Assembly (NCBI RefSeq): GCF_003555545.1
Contig: NZ_CP032157.1
Coordinates: 2,608,546-2,672,545 of the forward strand
Direction: 5' to 3'
DNA: 64,000 nt
Source: Paraflavitalea soli
Lineage (GTDB): Bacteria; Bacteroidota; Bacteroidia; Chitinophagales; Chitinophagaceae
This document shows positions 1 to 8,577 of the stretch, piece by piece. Every line of letters begins with the position of its first letter. The stretch's first letter is position 1. Below the pieces are notes generated by a model. It saw nothing but the letters and a program-made list of their open reading frames with translations, was not told the DNA's origin and ran no database searches. Made by a program: the position numbers and the translations under genes.

Positions 1-452
1 GGTCATTACAGGTTACCAGTGAATAAAAGAGTTGATCAGACTTGTGCTAATAATAAACCATAACCGGCATTGGGGAATCACTTCAAAAGGACGACGCAGT
101 GAAGGTTGGGGTTATTTAAAGTCCGGCAGCAGACCTATACAACAGGAGAAGGCCGCGATAACCCCTGGCAGAAAAAAGGATTCCCTATTAAAGATAACAA
201 ACTAACGGGAATCTGGCATGTGGCTGCGCATTTTTCCGGGTGGAGCTGATCCACCGGAACCTTAACCTGGTGCAATGGAAAACTGGCTTTCCAACTCTTT
301 TCGTTGCTTTGTGAAGCAGTAAAAAACCCGTTCATTTTTACCATTACAACCTAAACGAAAAGAAGTATTGCGTTTAAAAGTAGGGAAAAAATTGCTTCCG
401 GCAGGAATAATCGGGAATGTTCTGTGTATTTGGGCTATATATCGGAATAACG
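1..452. other. Left-edge stretch without a convincing gene
   Basis: I see no supportable gene here. A minus-strand open stretch (135-344) and a plus-strand stretch ending near 250 (reading GIWHVAAHFSGWS then stop) are both short, lack a clear start and match no family I know. Either could be a remnant of a gene truncated by the window edge. Confidence 0.4.
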
Positions 453-671
453 TTATACAATGGCCCAGCGTCCGTCCTTGTCTATCGAGTAATGCAACCC
501 ATTGCTCATTACATGCACTTCCTTATTTGTTTTCGGATCTGTATGGGAGCTTTTTTCATAGACCCGGATGCCATTGTTTTCCCGGGTGAGGTAAACGATC
601 AATGCATTCATGGTGGGTGCAATTTCATGCAGCCACTGCTCATCGCTTTCTTTGACAAAGGCCTGACTCAT
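453..671 (-). CDS. Small conserved-looking hypothetical protein, 72 aa
   Basis: A 72-residue soluble protein with no signal peptide or membrane segment. It has balanced, protein-like composition: an acidic, helical N-terminal half (KESDEQWLHEIAPTMNALIVYL) and a C-terminal half with alternating hydrophobic residues ending in DGRWAIV, which looks like a small alpha/beta fold. It begins at an ATG and ends at TAA. The overlapping plus-strand frames (368-589 and 417-758) have cysteine- and histidine-rich, low-plausibility compositions and look like shadows. I do not recognise a family and no function can be assigned. It stands alone, with a heptamer repeat array starting about 33 bases upstream of its start codon. 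Confidence 0.5.
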   Translation of the reverse strand: MSQAFVKESDEQWLHEIAPTMNALIVYLTRENNGIRVYEKSSHTDPKTNKEVHVMSNGLHYSIDKDGRWAIV

Positions 672-703
672 GCGTTGTATACCACAAAAACAGTGCCCGT
701 GGA

Positions 704-759
704 TGAGTTGAGGGTTAGGAGGGTCGGGAGTCAGGAGTTGGCAGTCAAGAGTTGGTAAA
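704..759. repeat. Degenerate heptamer tandem array
   Basis: Eight consecutive 7-bp units can be aligned: TGAGTTG, AGGGTTA, GGAGGGT, CGGGAGT, CAGGAGT, TGGCAGT, CAAGAGT, TGGTAAA. The unit drifts along the array but the spacing stays at seven. It lies in the gap between the 72-aa gene and the PAP2 gene. Confidence 0.6.
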
Positions 760-1060
760 TGAATGATGAAAAGGCAGCTTTTGGAGGCTGCGATAACATT
801 AAGTTTTTTTTAACCGTATGTAAACTGCCGGAGAAAGGGCTTTCCGCAGGCTGCCGCCTGCCTTTTCCGGGTGCCAGTAACCTCCTGACATTCACTGCCC
901 TACAAGACAATTAAGAGGAATAACAGGCTGATTGATCGCTCCTGATACATGAGTAATAACTCTTATCCTGCCGGATTGACACGGACTGGCGGGCATTCCC
1001 CTTCAATTTTTCTTTAAAATTTACGTTTAGTTTGCAATAATTAAAGCCCACTACAAATTC
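760..1060. other. Intergenic gap upstream of the PAP2 gene
   Basis: No gene is seen. A weak GCAGC/GCTGC hairpin (774-791) followed by a T-run (803-810) could be a terminator-like element. A 7/8 match to the Bacteroidota -7 box, TTAGTTTG at 1027-1034, lies 27 bases before the PAP2 start; no good -33 TTTG partner is visible. Confidence 0.35.
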
Positions 1061-1867
1061 ATGCATTATCGGTTAAAAGCTATGGCTGTGGTATTGATAA
1101 CATGCCCGGCCCTGACCCCTGTTTGTGCACAATTCGCGGACTCTACCGGCAAGGTGATCCCTGCCGGGGATACGGTATCCAGGAAGATCAACTGGAGTAC
1201 GCCGGTGGCATCCAATGCATTTCCGCTAAAATCATTCATTATCCCGGCGGCCCTGATCTCCTATGGAGTAACTTCCCTGGGCTTTCATGAACTGAAGGAT
1301 TTCAACAAAAATCTCAATGAAGAGATCGCGATGGAACATCCGCACCAAAAACTTTCCATCGATAACTATCTTCAATACGCTCCTGCACTGGCTGTATATG
1401 GTTTAAATGCAGCCGGCATACATGGCAAACATAATTTTAAGGACAGGACCATTCTATATGGTATGTCGATGCTGATCTCGAACAGTGCTGTCTTCTCCAT
1501 CAAAAAGTTCAGCGGAGAACAGCGGCCTGACGGATCTGATAAATATTCCTTCCCTTCGGGCCATACGGCCAATGCTTTTGTAGCTGCGGAGTTCATGCGG
1601 CAGGAGTACAAAGATGTGAGTCCCTGGTATGGTGTAGCGGGATATGCTGTAGCCGTCACCACCGGTTACCTGCGCATGTATAATAACAAACACTGGTTCA
1701 GTGATGTGGTAGCAGGCGCCGGCGTAGGTATCGCCTCTACCCGACTGGCTTACTGGCTATACCCGATCATACAAAGAGGGCTCTTCAAAAACAAGCATCC
1801 CAATACGGCGATCATGCCTACCTACCAGGATGGGGCCGTAGGGCTGGGATTTGTCCATAAGTTTTAG
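1061..1867 (+). CDS. PAP2-superfamily membrane/periplasmic phosphatase
   Basis: A 268-residue type-2 phosphatidic acid phosphatase-like protein. Family members remove phosphate from lipid phosphates such as phosphatidate, undecaprenyl pyrophosphate or lipid A at the outer face of the inner membrane. The three family motifs are visible: K-F-S-G-E-Q-R-P near residues 148-156, PSGH near 165-168, and R-x5-H-x3-D (RMYNNKHWFSDV) near 205-216. An N-terminal hydrophobic stretch ending VCAQ looks like a signal peptide, so the active site faces the periplasm. The start could also be the ATG seven codons later. Substrate cannot be read from sequence. It is monocistronic, followed about 120 bases later by the large surface-protein gene. 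Confidence 0.85.
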   Translation: MHYRLKAMAVVLITCPALTPVCAQFADSTGKVIPAGDTVSRKINWSTPVASNAFPLKSFIIPAALISYGVTSLGFHELKDFNKNLNEEIAMEHPHQKLSIDNYLQYAPALAVYGLNAAGIHGKHNFKDRTILYGMSMLISNSAVFSIKKFSGEQRPDGSDKYSFPSGHTANAFVAAEFMRQEYKDVSPWYGVAGYAVAVTTGYLRMYNNKHWFSDVVAGAGVGIASTRLAYWLYPIIQRGLFKNKHPNTAIMPTYQDGAVGLGFVHKF

Positions 1868-1986
1868 ACGGGACCGGCAGCCGGCAATCTGAACCGGCAG
1901 TGGATGTGTATGATTATGCAGAATAAGAAGTATTGTATACTTTTATAGCTGCTGATAATCAAAACCCTCCCCCACTGCTGACCGGT

Positions 1987-4900
1987 ATGAAACATACGAC
2001 CCTATTATTCCTTTTAGTCTGCTGTTATTTCCTCGTATCGGGACAAAAAGAAACTTCTCAATGGTTTTTGTACAATGGCAACCGCCTTCAATTCAATGCA
2101 GGCGGTCCGGTGAATGTGGCAGGCTCCACCATGCTCAGTGGCAGTGCGGGCCGTACTTCGCTTTGTGATGCGCAGGGCAATCTGTTGTTTGTGTGTGATG
2201 GGATGACGGTAAGGGACAGGAACCTGGCCATCATGCCGGCATTTGCCAACAACGTCAATCTGCAGGTGGGTGGAGAAACGGTATTGGCCATTCAGTTTCC
2301 CGGCCAGGCTTCAAAATATTATCTTTTTTATTCAGAGAACGGGGGCAATGCGGTATGCAAACTCAGGTATTCTGTGATCGATATGACGCTCAACGGCGGC
2401 AAGGGCGATGTGACGGCCAAAAATGTGGAGGTAGCCAATGATGTATCGTCGGGCTTTACGCTGGTAGAGCAACCGGGATCGGATAATTTCTGGATCGTGA
2501 CGAACGAATACCGCACTACCAATTTCCGCAGTTACCTGGTTACTGCTGCGGGTATCAGCAGCACACCGGTGATCAGTGTGGCGGGTACGAATCCGATCAC
2601 CGCAGAATATAATATTACCGACCTGCGTACTTCACCGGATGGAAAGATGATCGCCGGGTATTTTTTTACCTATTATCCCAACCAGCTCTTTGTAAGTTCG
2701 GTGGCTTTTATTGAAGTATTCAATTTTGATGGTAATACGGGCCTGCTCACCAATAAAGTAAAATCGACGAAGCTGAACTGGGTATACAGCGGGCAGGGCA
2801 ATGTGGAGTTCTCACCGGATGGCAGGCTGCTTTATTTACTGGAAAAGCATATTGTAGGCGGTCTGCAGCCCTGTGGTTTTGGCTCATCGAGCCTGCGGCA
2901 ATTCAATCTTTGTTATACAGATTCTGTCACCTTTACTACCAATGCCGTGAACGTGGGGAGTACGTTCTCCTTTTGTACATTGGTCTCTCTGGGCCGCATG
3001 CAGCTGGGGCCCGATAAAAAGATATATATGCCTTACGGGGGGTCTACGGCACTTTCGGTAGTAGATTCTCCCAATATCATTGGCAGTACGGGCCGTATGG
3101 CTTTTGATGCATTCCAGATGCCGCAGGGAGCAGGTTATGCATCACCGGCCTTCTTCCATCAATACCTGGCCAGGGCTGTACGCAACAATATTACGTATAC
3201 GGGTGATTGCCATCCCAACCCCATTAGTTTTAAAGTCACCAATGATACGATCCATGGGATCACCTGGAACTTTGGCGACCCGGGCAGCGGGGGTAATAAT
3301 AGTTCGACGCAGCTGGCGCCTCAACATGTGTTTTCTGCACCCGGTATTTATACGGTGACTGCACAACTTTATAATACGCTCAATCAACTGATAGAAACAG
3401 TGAATGTACCGGTAGAGGTGAAAGACCCGCTACGCCGCTTGCTGGCAGATTATCCAACGGATACCAGTTTTTGCAGCGGCAATGAACTGAAGATAAAACT
3501 GAGGGTGATCAATGGCATATTCAGGTGGTCGAAAAAAGACCCGGGTTATCCGGTGTATTCATTGAGCATCAGCGATAGTATGTCGATCGTGGGCAGCGGC
3601 CGGTATTATGTAGAGCTGTTGCAGAATGATTGCAATGGCTGTAAACGTATAGACTCCATCGATGTGGAAGTGTTGCCAACGCCCTATGTGGACTTTGGAA
3701 CTGACCGGACGCTGTGTACCGGCGACTCCACTTTACTGTATATGCAAAATTCAGGGGCTACTTATGTGTGGAATACGGGAGAAACGACGCCTACCCTCTG
3801 GATAAAGCAGCCCGGCACTTATTGGGGAAAGGCAGAGTTCAATAATAATGGCTGTCCCAAAAGCGATACGATCGTGATCACGGGTATTCCGGGTGTTGCA
3901 TTCTCCCTGCCTGCAGATACTACGCTTTGTAATGATGCGCAACTGGTATTGAAACCGGGGGTGAGCGGAGCCACGTATCAATGGCAGAATGGCTCAACAG
4001 CAGACCAGTTTGTGGTGCAACAGCCCGGCAAATACTGGGTACGGGTAACGGCATCCAACGGCTGCTTTAAGCCCGATACGATAGCGGTAGCCTATGTAAC
4101 TGCCCAGAACGTTCAACTGGGCGCAGATACTATTTTGTGCAGGGGGGAAACGCTCTTGCTGCAAGCCAATATTGCCGGCGGGCAATACCTGTGGAGCACG
4201 GGAGGGGTGGCAGACAATATTTCGGTAACTACTTCGGGGAATTATTGGGTGGCGGTTACAACGGGACTATGTACGGTAAAAGATACCATTGGGGTCACTT
4301 TCAACAATAAACCGGTATTCGACCTGGGCAATGACAGCAGTTTGTGCGACGGCACCACGCTGGTACTAAGACCCGGGATCACCAACGCCACTTATCAATG
4401 GCAGGACAATAGTGTGGCTGATAGTTTCCTGGTGAAACAGCCGGGACTCTATAAAGTAACGGTAAAGCAAGCGGGATGTGCGGTAGATGATGAAGTACGG
4501 TTCACTTATAAACCATTGCCCGTGCTCTACCTGGGCAATGATACAAGCATCTGTCTGAATGCTCAACTGACAGTGGATGCCACGCACGCTTCGATCGGTT
4601 CTTACCTGTGGCAGGACGGCCTGACGACTGCTACGCGTACGATCAATAGGGCCGGCGATTACAGCCTGCAGGCAACCGGCACCAATGGTTGTATTAACCG
4701 GGATACGCTCAGGGTGAGCATGGTACCGCTTCCCGCCTTTAGTCTTCCCCGGGATACGGCCTTGTGTGAAGGGCAAACGCTGCAGTTGACAGGCACCGTG
4801 CCCGGAGCAGCCAACTATTTATGGAATAATGGCAGCACGCAACCACAACAATTGATCAATGCACCCGGCACTTATTGGATAGCGGTGACGCAACAAGGGT

Positions 4901-5628
4901 GCAGCAAAACAGACACGATAGCAGTAACGTATAAACCATTGCCCATTGTAAACCTGGGCAAGGACACGATGCTTTGCCCCGGAGCTACGCTTGTGCTGGA
5001 TGGTTATTACCCGGGCGCTACTTACCAGTGGCAGGACCAGTCCACGCAAGCAAGCCTACTGGTATCCAGGCCGGGTCAATACGTGGTCAATACGATGTTG
5101 AATGGCTGTAGCTCGGGAGATGCGATCAATATTACGTATGGAGCGGTGCCGGTCATTACGCTGGATACGGATCCTGTGATCTGTGCCGGACAGGTGCTGG
5201 TCCTCGATCCCAAAGTGGAACAAGCACAAACCTTGTGGCCGGATGGCAGCCATACACCTACGTTTGTAGTAAAGGCGCCGGGCACTTATGCGGTCAGCGC
5301 CACCAATGTATGCGGTACAGCTACGCGTGTGGTGAATGTACACAAGGGTTATTGCAGGCTGGCGATGCCTACTGCCTTTACGCCTAACAAGGATCATCAA
5401 AACGATGTGTTCCGGGTAAGCAATCCCTTTTTTATCAAAGAATTTTACATGGCTGTTTACAACCGGTGGGGGCAAAAAGTGTTTGAAACAAACAATGCTA
5501 CTGTTGGCTGGGATGGCCGGTTCAATGGTGTGGACCAGCCTACTGGTACGTATATCTGGGTGATCCGGCTGACGGATAATGATGGGGTGAAAGCATCAGA
5601 AAAAGGGAGTGTGCAGCTACTGCGCTAA
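1987..5628 (+). CDS. Large T9SS surface protein with PKD domain, eight repeats and CHU_C-type C-terminus
   Basis: A 1,213-residue secreted protein. I start it at ATG 1987, because the next residues form a classic signal peptide (MKHTTLLFLLVCCYFLVSGQ); an upstream start at 1933 would bury it. Residues about 25-400 resemble the beta-propeller-like module of gliding-motility-associated proteins. A PKD-like domain follows (WNFGDPGSG ... HVFSAPGIYTV, about 405-490). Then come eight copies of a ~75-residue Ig-like repeat, each opening with a D-x-x-x-C core (DRTLC, DTTLC, DTILC, DSSLC, DTSIC, DTALC, DTMLC, DPVIC). The last ~85 residues (PTAFTPNKDHQNDVF ... YNRWGQKVF ... GTYIWVI) match the gliding-motility C-terminal domain exported by T9SS. 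It is probably a cell-surface adhesin or fibre; its partner is unknown. Confidence 0.85.
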   Translation: MKHTTLLFLLVCCYFLVSGQKETSQWFLYNGNRLQFNAGGPVNVAGSTMLSGSAGRTSLCDAQGNLLFVCDGMTVRDRNLAIMPAFANNVNLQVGGETVLAIQFPGQASKYYLFYSENGGNAVCKLRYSVIDMTLNGGKGDVTAKNVEVANDVSSGFTLVEQPGSDNFWIVTNEYRTTNFRSYLVTAAGISSTPVISVAGTNPITAEYNITDLRTSPDGKMIAGYFFTYYPNQLFVSSVAFIEVFNFDGNTGLLTNKVKSTKLNWVYSGQGNVEFSPDGRLLYLLEKHIVGGLQPCGFGSSSLRQFNLCYTDSVTFTTNAVNVGSTFSFCTLVSLGRMQLGPDKKIYMPYGGSTALSVVDSPNIIGSTGRMAFDAFQMPQGAGYASPAFFHQYLARAVRNNITYTGDCHPNPISFKVTNDTIHGITWNFGDPGSGGNNSSTQLAPQHVFSAPGIYTVTAQLYNTLNQLIETVNVPVEVKDPLRRLLADYPTDTSFCSGNELKIKLRVINGIFRWSKKDPGYPVYSLSISDSMSIVGSGRYYVELLQNDCNGCKRIDSIDVEVLPTPYVDFGTDRTLCTGDSTLLYMQNSGATYVWNTGETTPTLWIKQPGTYWGKAEFNNNGCPKSDTIVITGIPGVAFSLPADTTLCNDAQLVLKPGVSGATYQWQNGSTADQFVVQQPGKYWVRVTASNGCFKPDTIAVAYVTAQNVQLGADTILCRGETLLLQANIAGGQYLWSTGGVADNISVTTSGNYWVAVTTGLCTVKDTIGVTFNNKPVFDLGNDSSLCDGTTLVLRPGITNATYQWQDNSVADSFLVKQPGLYKVTVKQAGCAVDDEVRFTYKPLPVLYLGNDTSICLNAQLTVDATHASIGSYLWQDGLTTATRTINRAGDYSLQATGTNGCINRDTLRVSMVPLPAFSLPRDTALCEGQTLQLTGTVPGAANYLWNNGSTQPQQLINAPGTYWIAVTQQGCSKTDTIAVTYKPLPIVNLGKDTMLCPGATLVLDGYYPGATYQWQDQSTQASLLVSRPGQYVVNTMLNGCSSGDAINITYGAVPVITLDTDPVICAGQVLVLDPKVEQAQTLWPDGSHTPTFVVKAPGTYAVSATNVCGTATRVVNVHKGYCRLAMPTAFTPNKDHQNDVFRVSNPFFIKEFYMAVYNRWGQKVFETNNATVGWDGRFNGVDQPTGTYIWVIRLTDNDGVKASEKGSVQLLR

Positions 5629-5629
5629 G

Positions 5630-6457
5630 TTATTCAAATACCACGGTCTTATTGTTGTATACAAATACGCGGTCGTCGAAGACAAGGCGTAGTGCTTTGG
5701 CCAGTACGGCGGTCTCTATTTCCTTACCGGCACGCATCATGTCGGAGGCCGTGAGGGAATGACTTACAGGAATGATCTGCTGGGCAATGATGGGTCCTTC
5801 ATCCAGGTCGTTGGTGACGAAATGGGCGGTGGCGCCAATGAGCTTTACGCCACGTTCAAAAGCCTGGCGATAGGGATTGGCGCCGGCAAAGGCAGGCAGG
5901 AAGGAATGGTGGATATTGATGATCCTGCCGGGAAAGGCAGCTACGAAAGCAGGTGACAGGATACGCATGAATTTGGCGAGCACAATATAATCAGGTGCAT
6001 ATTGTTGTATGAGGGTACTGATCTGCTGTTCGAATGCTTCTTTGGCAATAGCTTCATGAGATATATGGTGAAAAGGAATATCGAACCGGTGACAAACATC
6101 CTCCAAAGTATTGTAATTGCCTATGACAGCCTGGATAGATGCCTGCAGTGTTTTAAAATAGTGGCGCACGAGCATATCGGCCAGGCAATGGTATTCTTTG
6201 GTGACCATGACCACTACTTTCTTTTCGGGCAAAGGATTGACAATAATGACTGCATCGGACGGAAGTACCTGGCGGAGCTGTTCTTCAATACGCAAGGGAT
6301 CTGCCGGCTGCTCTACCTCTACACGCAGGAAAAAACGGTTCTCCGCTTTGTCCACGTGCTCGCGCAGGGACACAATGTTCAACTGCTGCCGGGCCAGCAC
6401 ACCTGAAATAGCGGCTACCAATCCAACTTTATCATTACACTGAATAAGGATGATCAT
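5630..6457 (-). CDS. purU: Formyltetrahydrofolate deformylase
   Basis: A 275-residue enzyme that hydrolyses 10-formyl-THF to THF and formate, supplying formate for purine synthesis and balancing one-carbon pools. An N-terminal ACT domain (residues 1-80, CNDKVGLVAAISGVLARQQ) precedes a formyltransferase-like domain with the catalytic NIHHSFLPAF motif and the later aspartate in TNDLDEGPII. The length is normal for PurU. It converges on the surface-protein gene with a single base between the stop codons, and no separate terminator is visible between them. Cytosolic and monocistronic. Confidence 0.93.
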   Translation of the reverse strand: MIILIQCNDKVGLVAAISGVLARQQLNIVSLREHVDKAENRFFLRVEVEQPADPLRIEEQLRQVLPSDAVIIVNPLPEKKVVVMVTKEYHCLADMLVRHYFKTLQASIQAVIGNYNTLEDVCHRFDIPFHHISHEAIAKEAFEQQISTLIQQYAPDYIVLAKFMRILSPAFVAAFPGRIINIHHSFLPAFAGANPYRQAFERGVKLIGATAHFVTNDLDEGPIIAQQIIPVSHSLTASDMMRAGKEIETAVLAKALRLVFDDRVFVYNNKTVVFE

Positions 6458-6478
6458 ACTTACCCTAAGGTACTTAAG

Positions 6479-6515
6479 AAGTTGGTAAGTTGGAAGGTTG
6501 ATAAGGTGAAAAGTG
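6479..6515. repeat. Degenerate tandem array, period 7-8
   Basis: AAGTTGG-type units recur (AAGTTGG, TAAGTTGG, AAGGTTG, ATAAGGTG, AAAAGTG) in the gap between purU and the membrane methyltransferase gene. The period wobbles between 7 and 8, so this is the weakest array of the set. Confidence 0.4.
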
Positions 6516-6554
6516 ACGGATCGGAAAGAGTAAGCGGGGTCGCTGGCATCGGCT

Positions 6555-7277
6555 TTATTCTTTGAGTTTGCCTGATTTTTTCAGGTAACGGACAAAAAGG
6601 TACCACAGGAGCAACAGGGGTAATATAACGGCCAGGAGTGTATTTCTCAACCGGTCGTTGTTGTGTGTAAGCTGGGGATACTTAATAAGAAGGATAAGTA
6701 CGATACCGGAAAGCCAGATGTATTGGGTATTGTATTCTTTCAGCAGCCATCTTTTCCATTTAAACTGCATGGAAGAAAAAGTAGTGCCCAGGCCTTTCAG
6801 GGAAGGTATCCACCGGTTGACCCGGCTGCAATAGGTATCGAATGACTGGCCGAACTTTCCACGCAGGAAATTTTCTTCGGCCAGTACGATGGCATGGTAA
6901 ATAAGCATAAATACGGGCATCACCACTACCACATACAAGAGGGAATTGGAAAGAATGCCCACCCCCAGCAACATCAGGATATTGCCTACATACAAGGGAT
7001 TACGGCAATGGTGAAAGATGCCGGTGGTAACGAGGTCCTCTGCATATACTTTCCCATCCTTGCCACCGCGAATAATGTAGGCGAGGCCAATTGTAGCGCC
7101 GCGAATAAGCTGCCCGGTAACGGTGACCAGGAGACCAATAGCCAGGGGCCACCAATAATAAGTAGCGCCAAAGTATTGCTCACTGAATAAAGCGGGAGAA
7201 GGGAGGAACAATAGTAAATAGAGAAAGATAAACAGGAGGTTCCTGTATTTGAAGAAGAAGTTGCCAATATTGATCAT
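6555..7277 (-). CDS. Isoprenylcysteine carboxyl methyltransferase-like membrane protein
   Basis: A 240-residue polytopic protein with about six hydrophobic segments. The core carries features of the ICMT/phospholipid-methyltransferase superfamily: a GIFHHCRNPLYVGNIL segment (the RNPLY..N SAM-binding region) followed by a hydrophobic span and an E-E-x-x-L (LAEENFLRGKFG) motif that normally binds SAM and acceptor. I start it at ATG 7277, which overlaps the stop codon of the upstream cmoA gene by one base (TAATG), a signature of translational coupling; the longer frame to 7316 would overlap cmoA needlessly. The acceptor substrate is unknown. Bacterial members methylate lipids or other small molecules rather than prenylated proteins. 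Confidence 0.75.
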   Translation of the reverse strand: MINIGNFFFKYRNLLFIFLYLLLFLPSPALFSEQYFGATYYWWPLAIGLLVTVTGQLIRGATIGLAYIIRGGKDGKVYAEDLVTTGIFHHCRNPLYVGNILMLLGVGILSNSLLYVVVVMPVFMLIYHAIVLAEENFLRGKFGQSFDTYCSRVNRWIPSLKGLGTTFSSMQFKWKRWLLKEYNTQYIWLSGIVLILLIKYPQLTHNNDRLRNTLLAVILPLLLLWYLFVRYLKKSGKLKE

Positions 7278-8005
7278 TAAAACTTTTTTGCGATGATGCC
7301 TGCGAAATTGTACCATTTAAAGAAGACCTCGCAATGATCGAATCCTACCTTTTGCAAGAGGGTGATGTTCTCGCTTAATTTGTAAGGGATCAATACATTT
7401 TCCAGGGCCTCTCTTTTCTGTGCGATCTCCATGTCGCTGTAGTGGTGCCTGCGCTTCATGTCGTAATAATATTTGATGAAGTCGCGGTTGAAGCCGCTGT
7501 CTTCCGCAAGTATCTTCTCTATGATGATAACAACGCCGCCGGGCACCAGGCCATCGACCACCTCTTTTAATAATCGTTCCCGGTTGATAGGACGAACAAA
7601 CTGGAGGGTGAGGCAAAGTACGACTACCGAGGCGTCCTGAATAAGGAGCTGGCGGTTGAGGTCTTCTACCTGCAGATCGTATGGACGGGCAATCGAAAGT
7701 GATTCCAGTTTTTGGCGACATTTATGCAGCATGTCTACGGAATCGTCCACGCCTACAAAAGCTATATCAGCGGGCACGGTGTGGTCCATGTGGATGAGGG
7801 TGGTACCGGTGGAACAACCCAGGTCATAGATCTTTGTATGGTGCTGGCAATGATCAGCAGCGAGTTCGGCTACCATTCGCTGCATTTCTTCGTAAAAGGG
7901 AACCGACCTGTTGACCATATCATCAAATACACCAGCCACCTTGCTGCTGAATGTAAAATCAATAGGTTTAAGGTATGCTTCCTTAAAAACCTCGTCTTTG
8001 TGCAT
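7277..8005 (-). CDS. cmoA: Carboxy-S-adenosylmethionine synthase-like methyltransferase
   Basis: A 242-residue class I SAM-fold protein closely resembling CmoA, which converts SAM and prephenate to carboxy-SAM for wobble-uridine (cmo5U) modification of tRNA. Shared features include FDDMVNRSVPFYEEM, the glycine motif YDLGCSTGTTL, the TLQFVRPINRERLL stretch and GYSELEISQKR-like YSDMEIAQKREALENV. Length matches the family. The usual partner cmoB is not nearby; instead the gene is coupled by TAATG to an ICMT-like membrane methyltransferase. Because of this partner, a role other than tRNA modification cannot be excluded. Confidence 0.82.
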   Translation of the reverse strand: MHKDEVFKEAYLKPIDFTFSSKVAGVFDDMVNRSVPFYEEMQRMVAELAADHCQHHTKIYDLGCSTGTTLIHMDHTVPADIAFVGVDDSVDMLHKCRQKLESLSIARPYDLQVEDLNRQLLIQDASVVVLCLTLQFVRPINRERLLKEVVDGLVPGGVVIIIEKILAEDSGFNRDFIKYYYDMKRRHHYSDMEIAQKREALENVLIPYKLSENITLLQKVGFDHCEVFFKWYNFAGIIAKKF

Positions 8006-8236
8006 AGCGTATCAGTTCATTGTTAGGTAAAGATTATCATGCAATTCCTGTACCCACCCCCGGCGGAGCCCCATTGCTGTATAAGTTTTGGCAGAATGAC
8101 TGCTTTCCCGGGATTTCTTTGGTATTGAGCAGTCTCAGGCGTTAGACGATGAAATTAAAAGAAGCTGTCTGGCAGGCGGGTTAAAATATATTAATCCGGC
8201 CAGGAAATCGACACATGGGCGAAATGTGCAGACGAG

Positions 8237-8262
8237 GGATTTAGGATTTAGGATTTAGGATT
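8237..8262. repeat. Perfect heptamer array, unit GGATTTA
   Basis: Three exact copies of GGATTTA followed by a partial copy GGATT. It is the cleanest array in the window and shows the 7-bp period without interpretation. Confidence 0.85.
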
Positions 8263-8284
8263 GCTCACTGTTGGCCAGGGATTG

Positions 8285-8319
8285 GAGCGGCGGGTGGCGG
8301 GCGGTGGGCGGCGGGCGAC
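8285..8319. repeat. Heptamer array, unit GGGCGGC
   Basis: Five units: GAGCGGC, GGGTGGC, GGGCGGT, GGGCGGC, GGGCGAC. It lies 22 bases after the GGATTTA array, so two arrays with unrelated units but the same period sit side by side. Confidence 0.75.
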
Positions 8320-8577
8320 CGGTGTGGGTATGTGAGTTCCGGGGTTTTGAAGTATGCCGGGAACTGAATGCGGGTTATCCGTTATTTTTTCTGCGTAAAT
8401 AGTTGTGCGGTAGTGTTATGGGCAGCTTTCTTACTTCCGGCTTCGGTTCCCGGTATAGGTTGCCATTTTCGTTTGTGGTATGTGGGTATACCGGTGCGTT
8501 AATAATTTTTTTACATAGGTTTTGATCTTTGAATTAAGGTTATTCATAAATTAGTAATCTAAACCTTAACCACTCCT

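Larger units (their letters stand above)
8006..8577. other. 572-bp divergent intergenic region
   Basis: The region lies between cmoA (minus) and the RHS gene (plus) and holds no recognisable gene. It contains two heptamer arrays (8237-8262 and 8285-8319). A 7/8 match to the -7 box (GATCTTTG, 8524-8531) lies 46 bases before the RHS start codon; no clear -33 element accompanies it. Confidence 0.5.

Noticed and set aside
1868-1986. GGCAGCC/GGCAATC-type repeat after the PAP2 gene
   Set aside because: Only two or three units can be aligned, too few to separate from chance.
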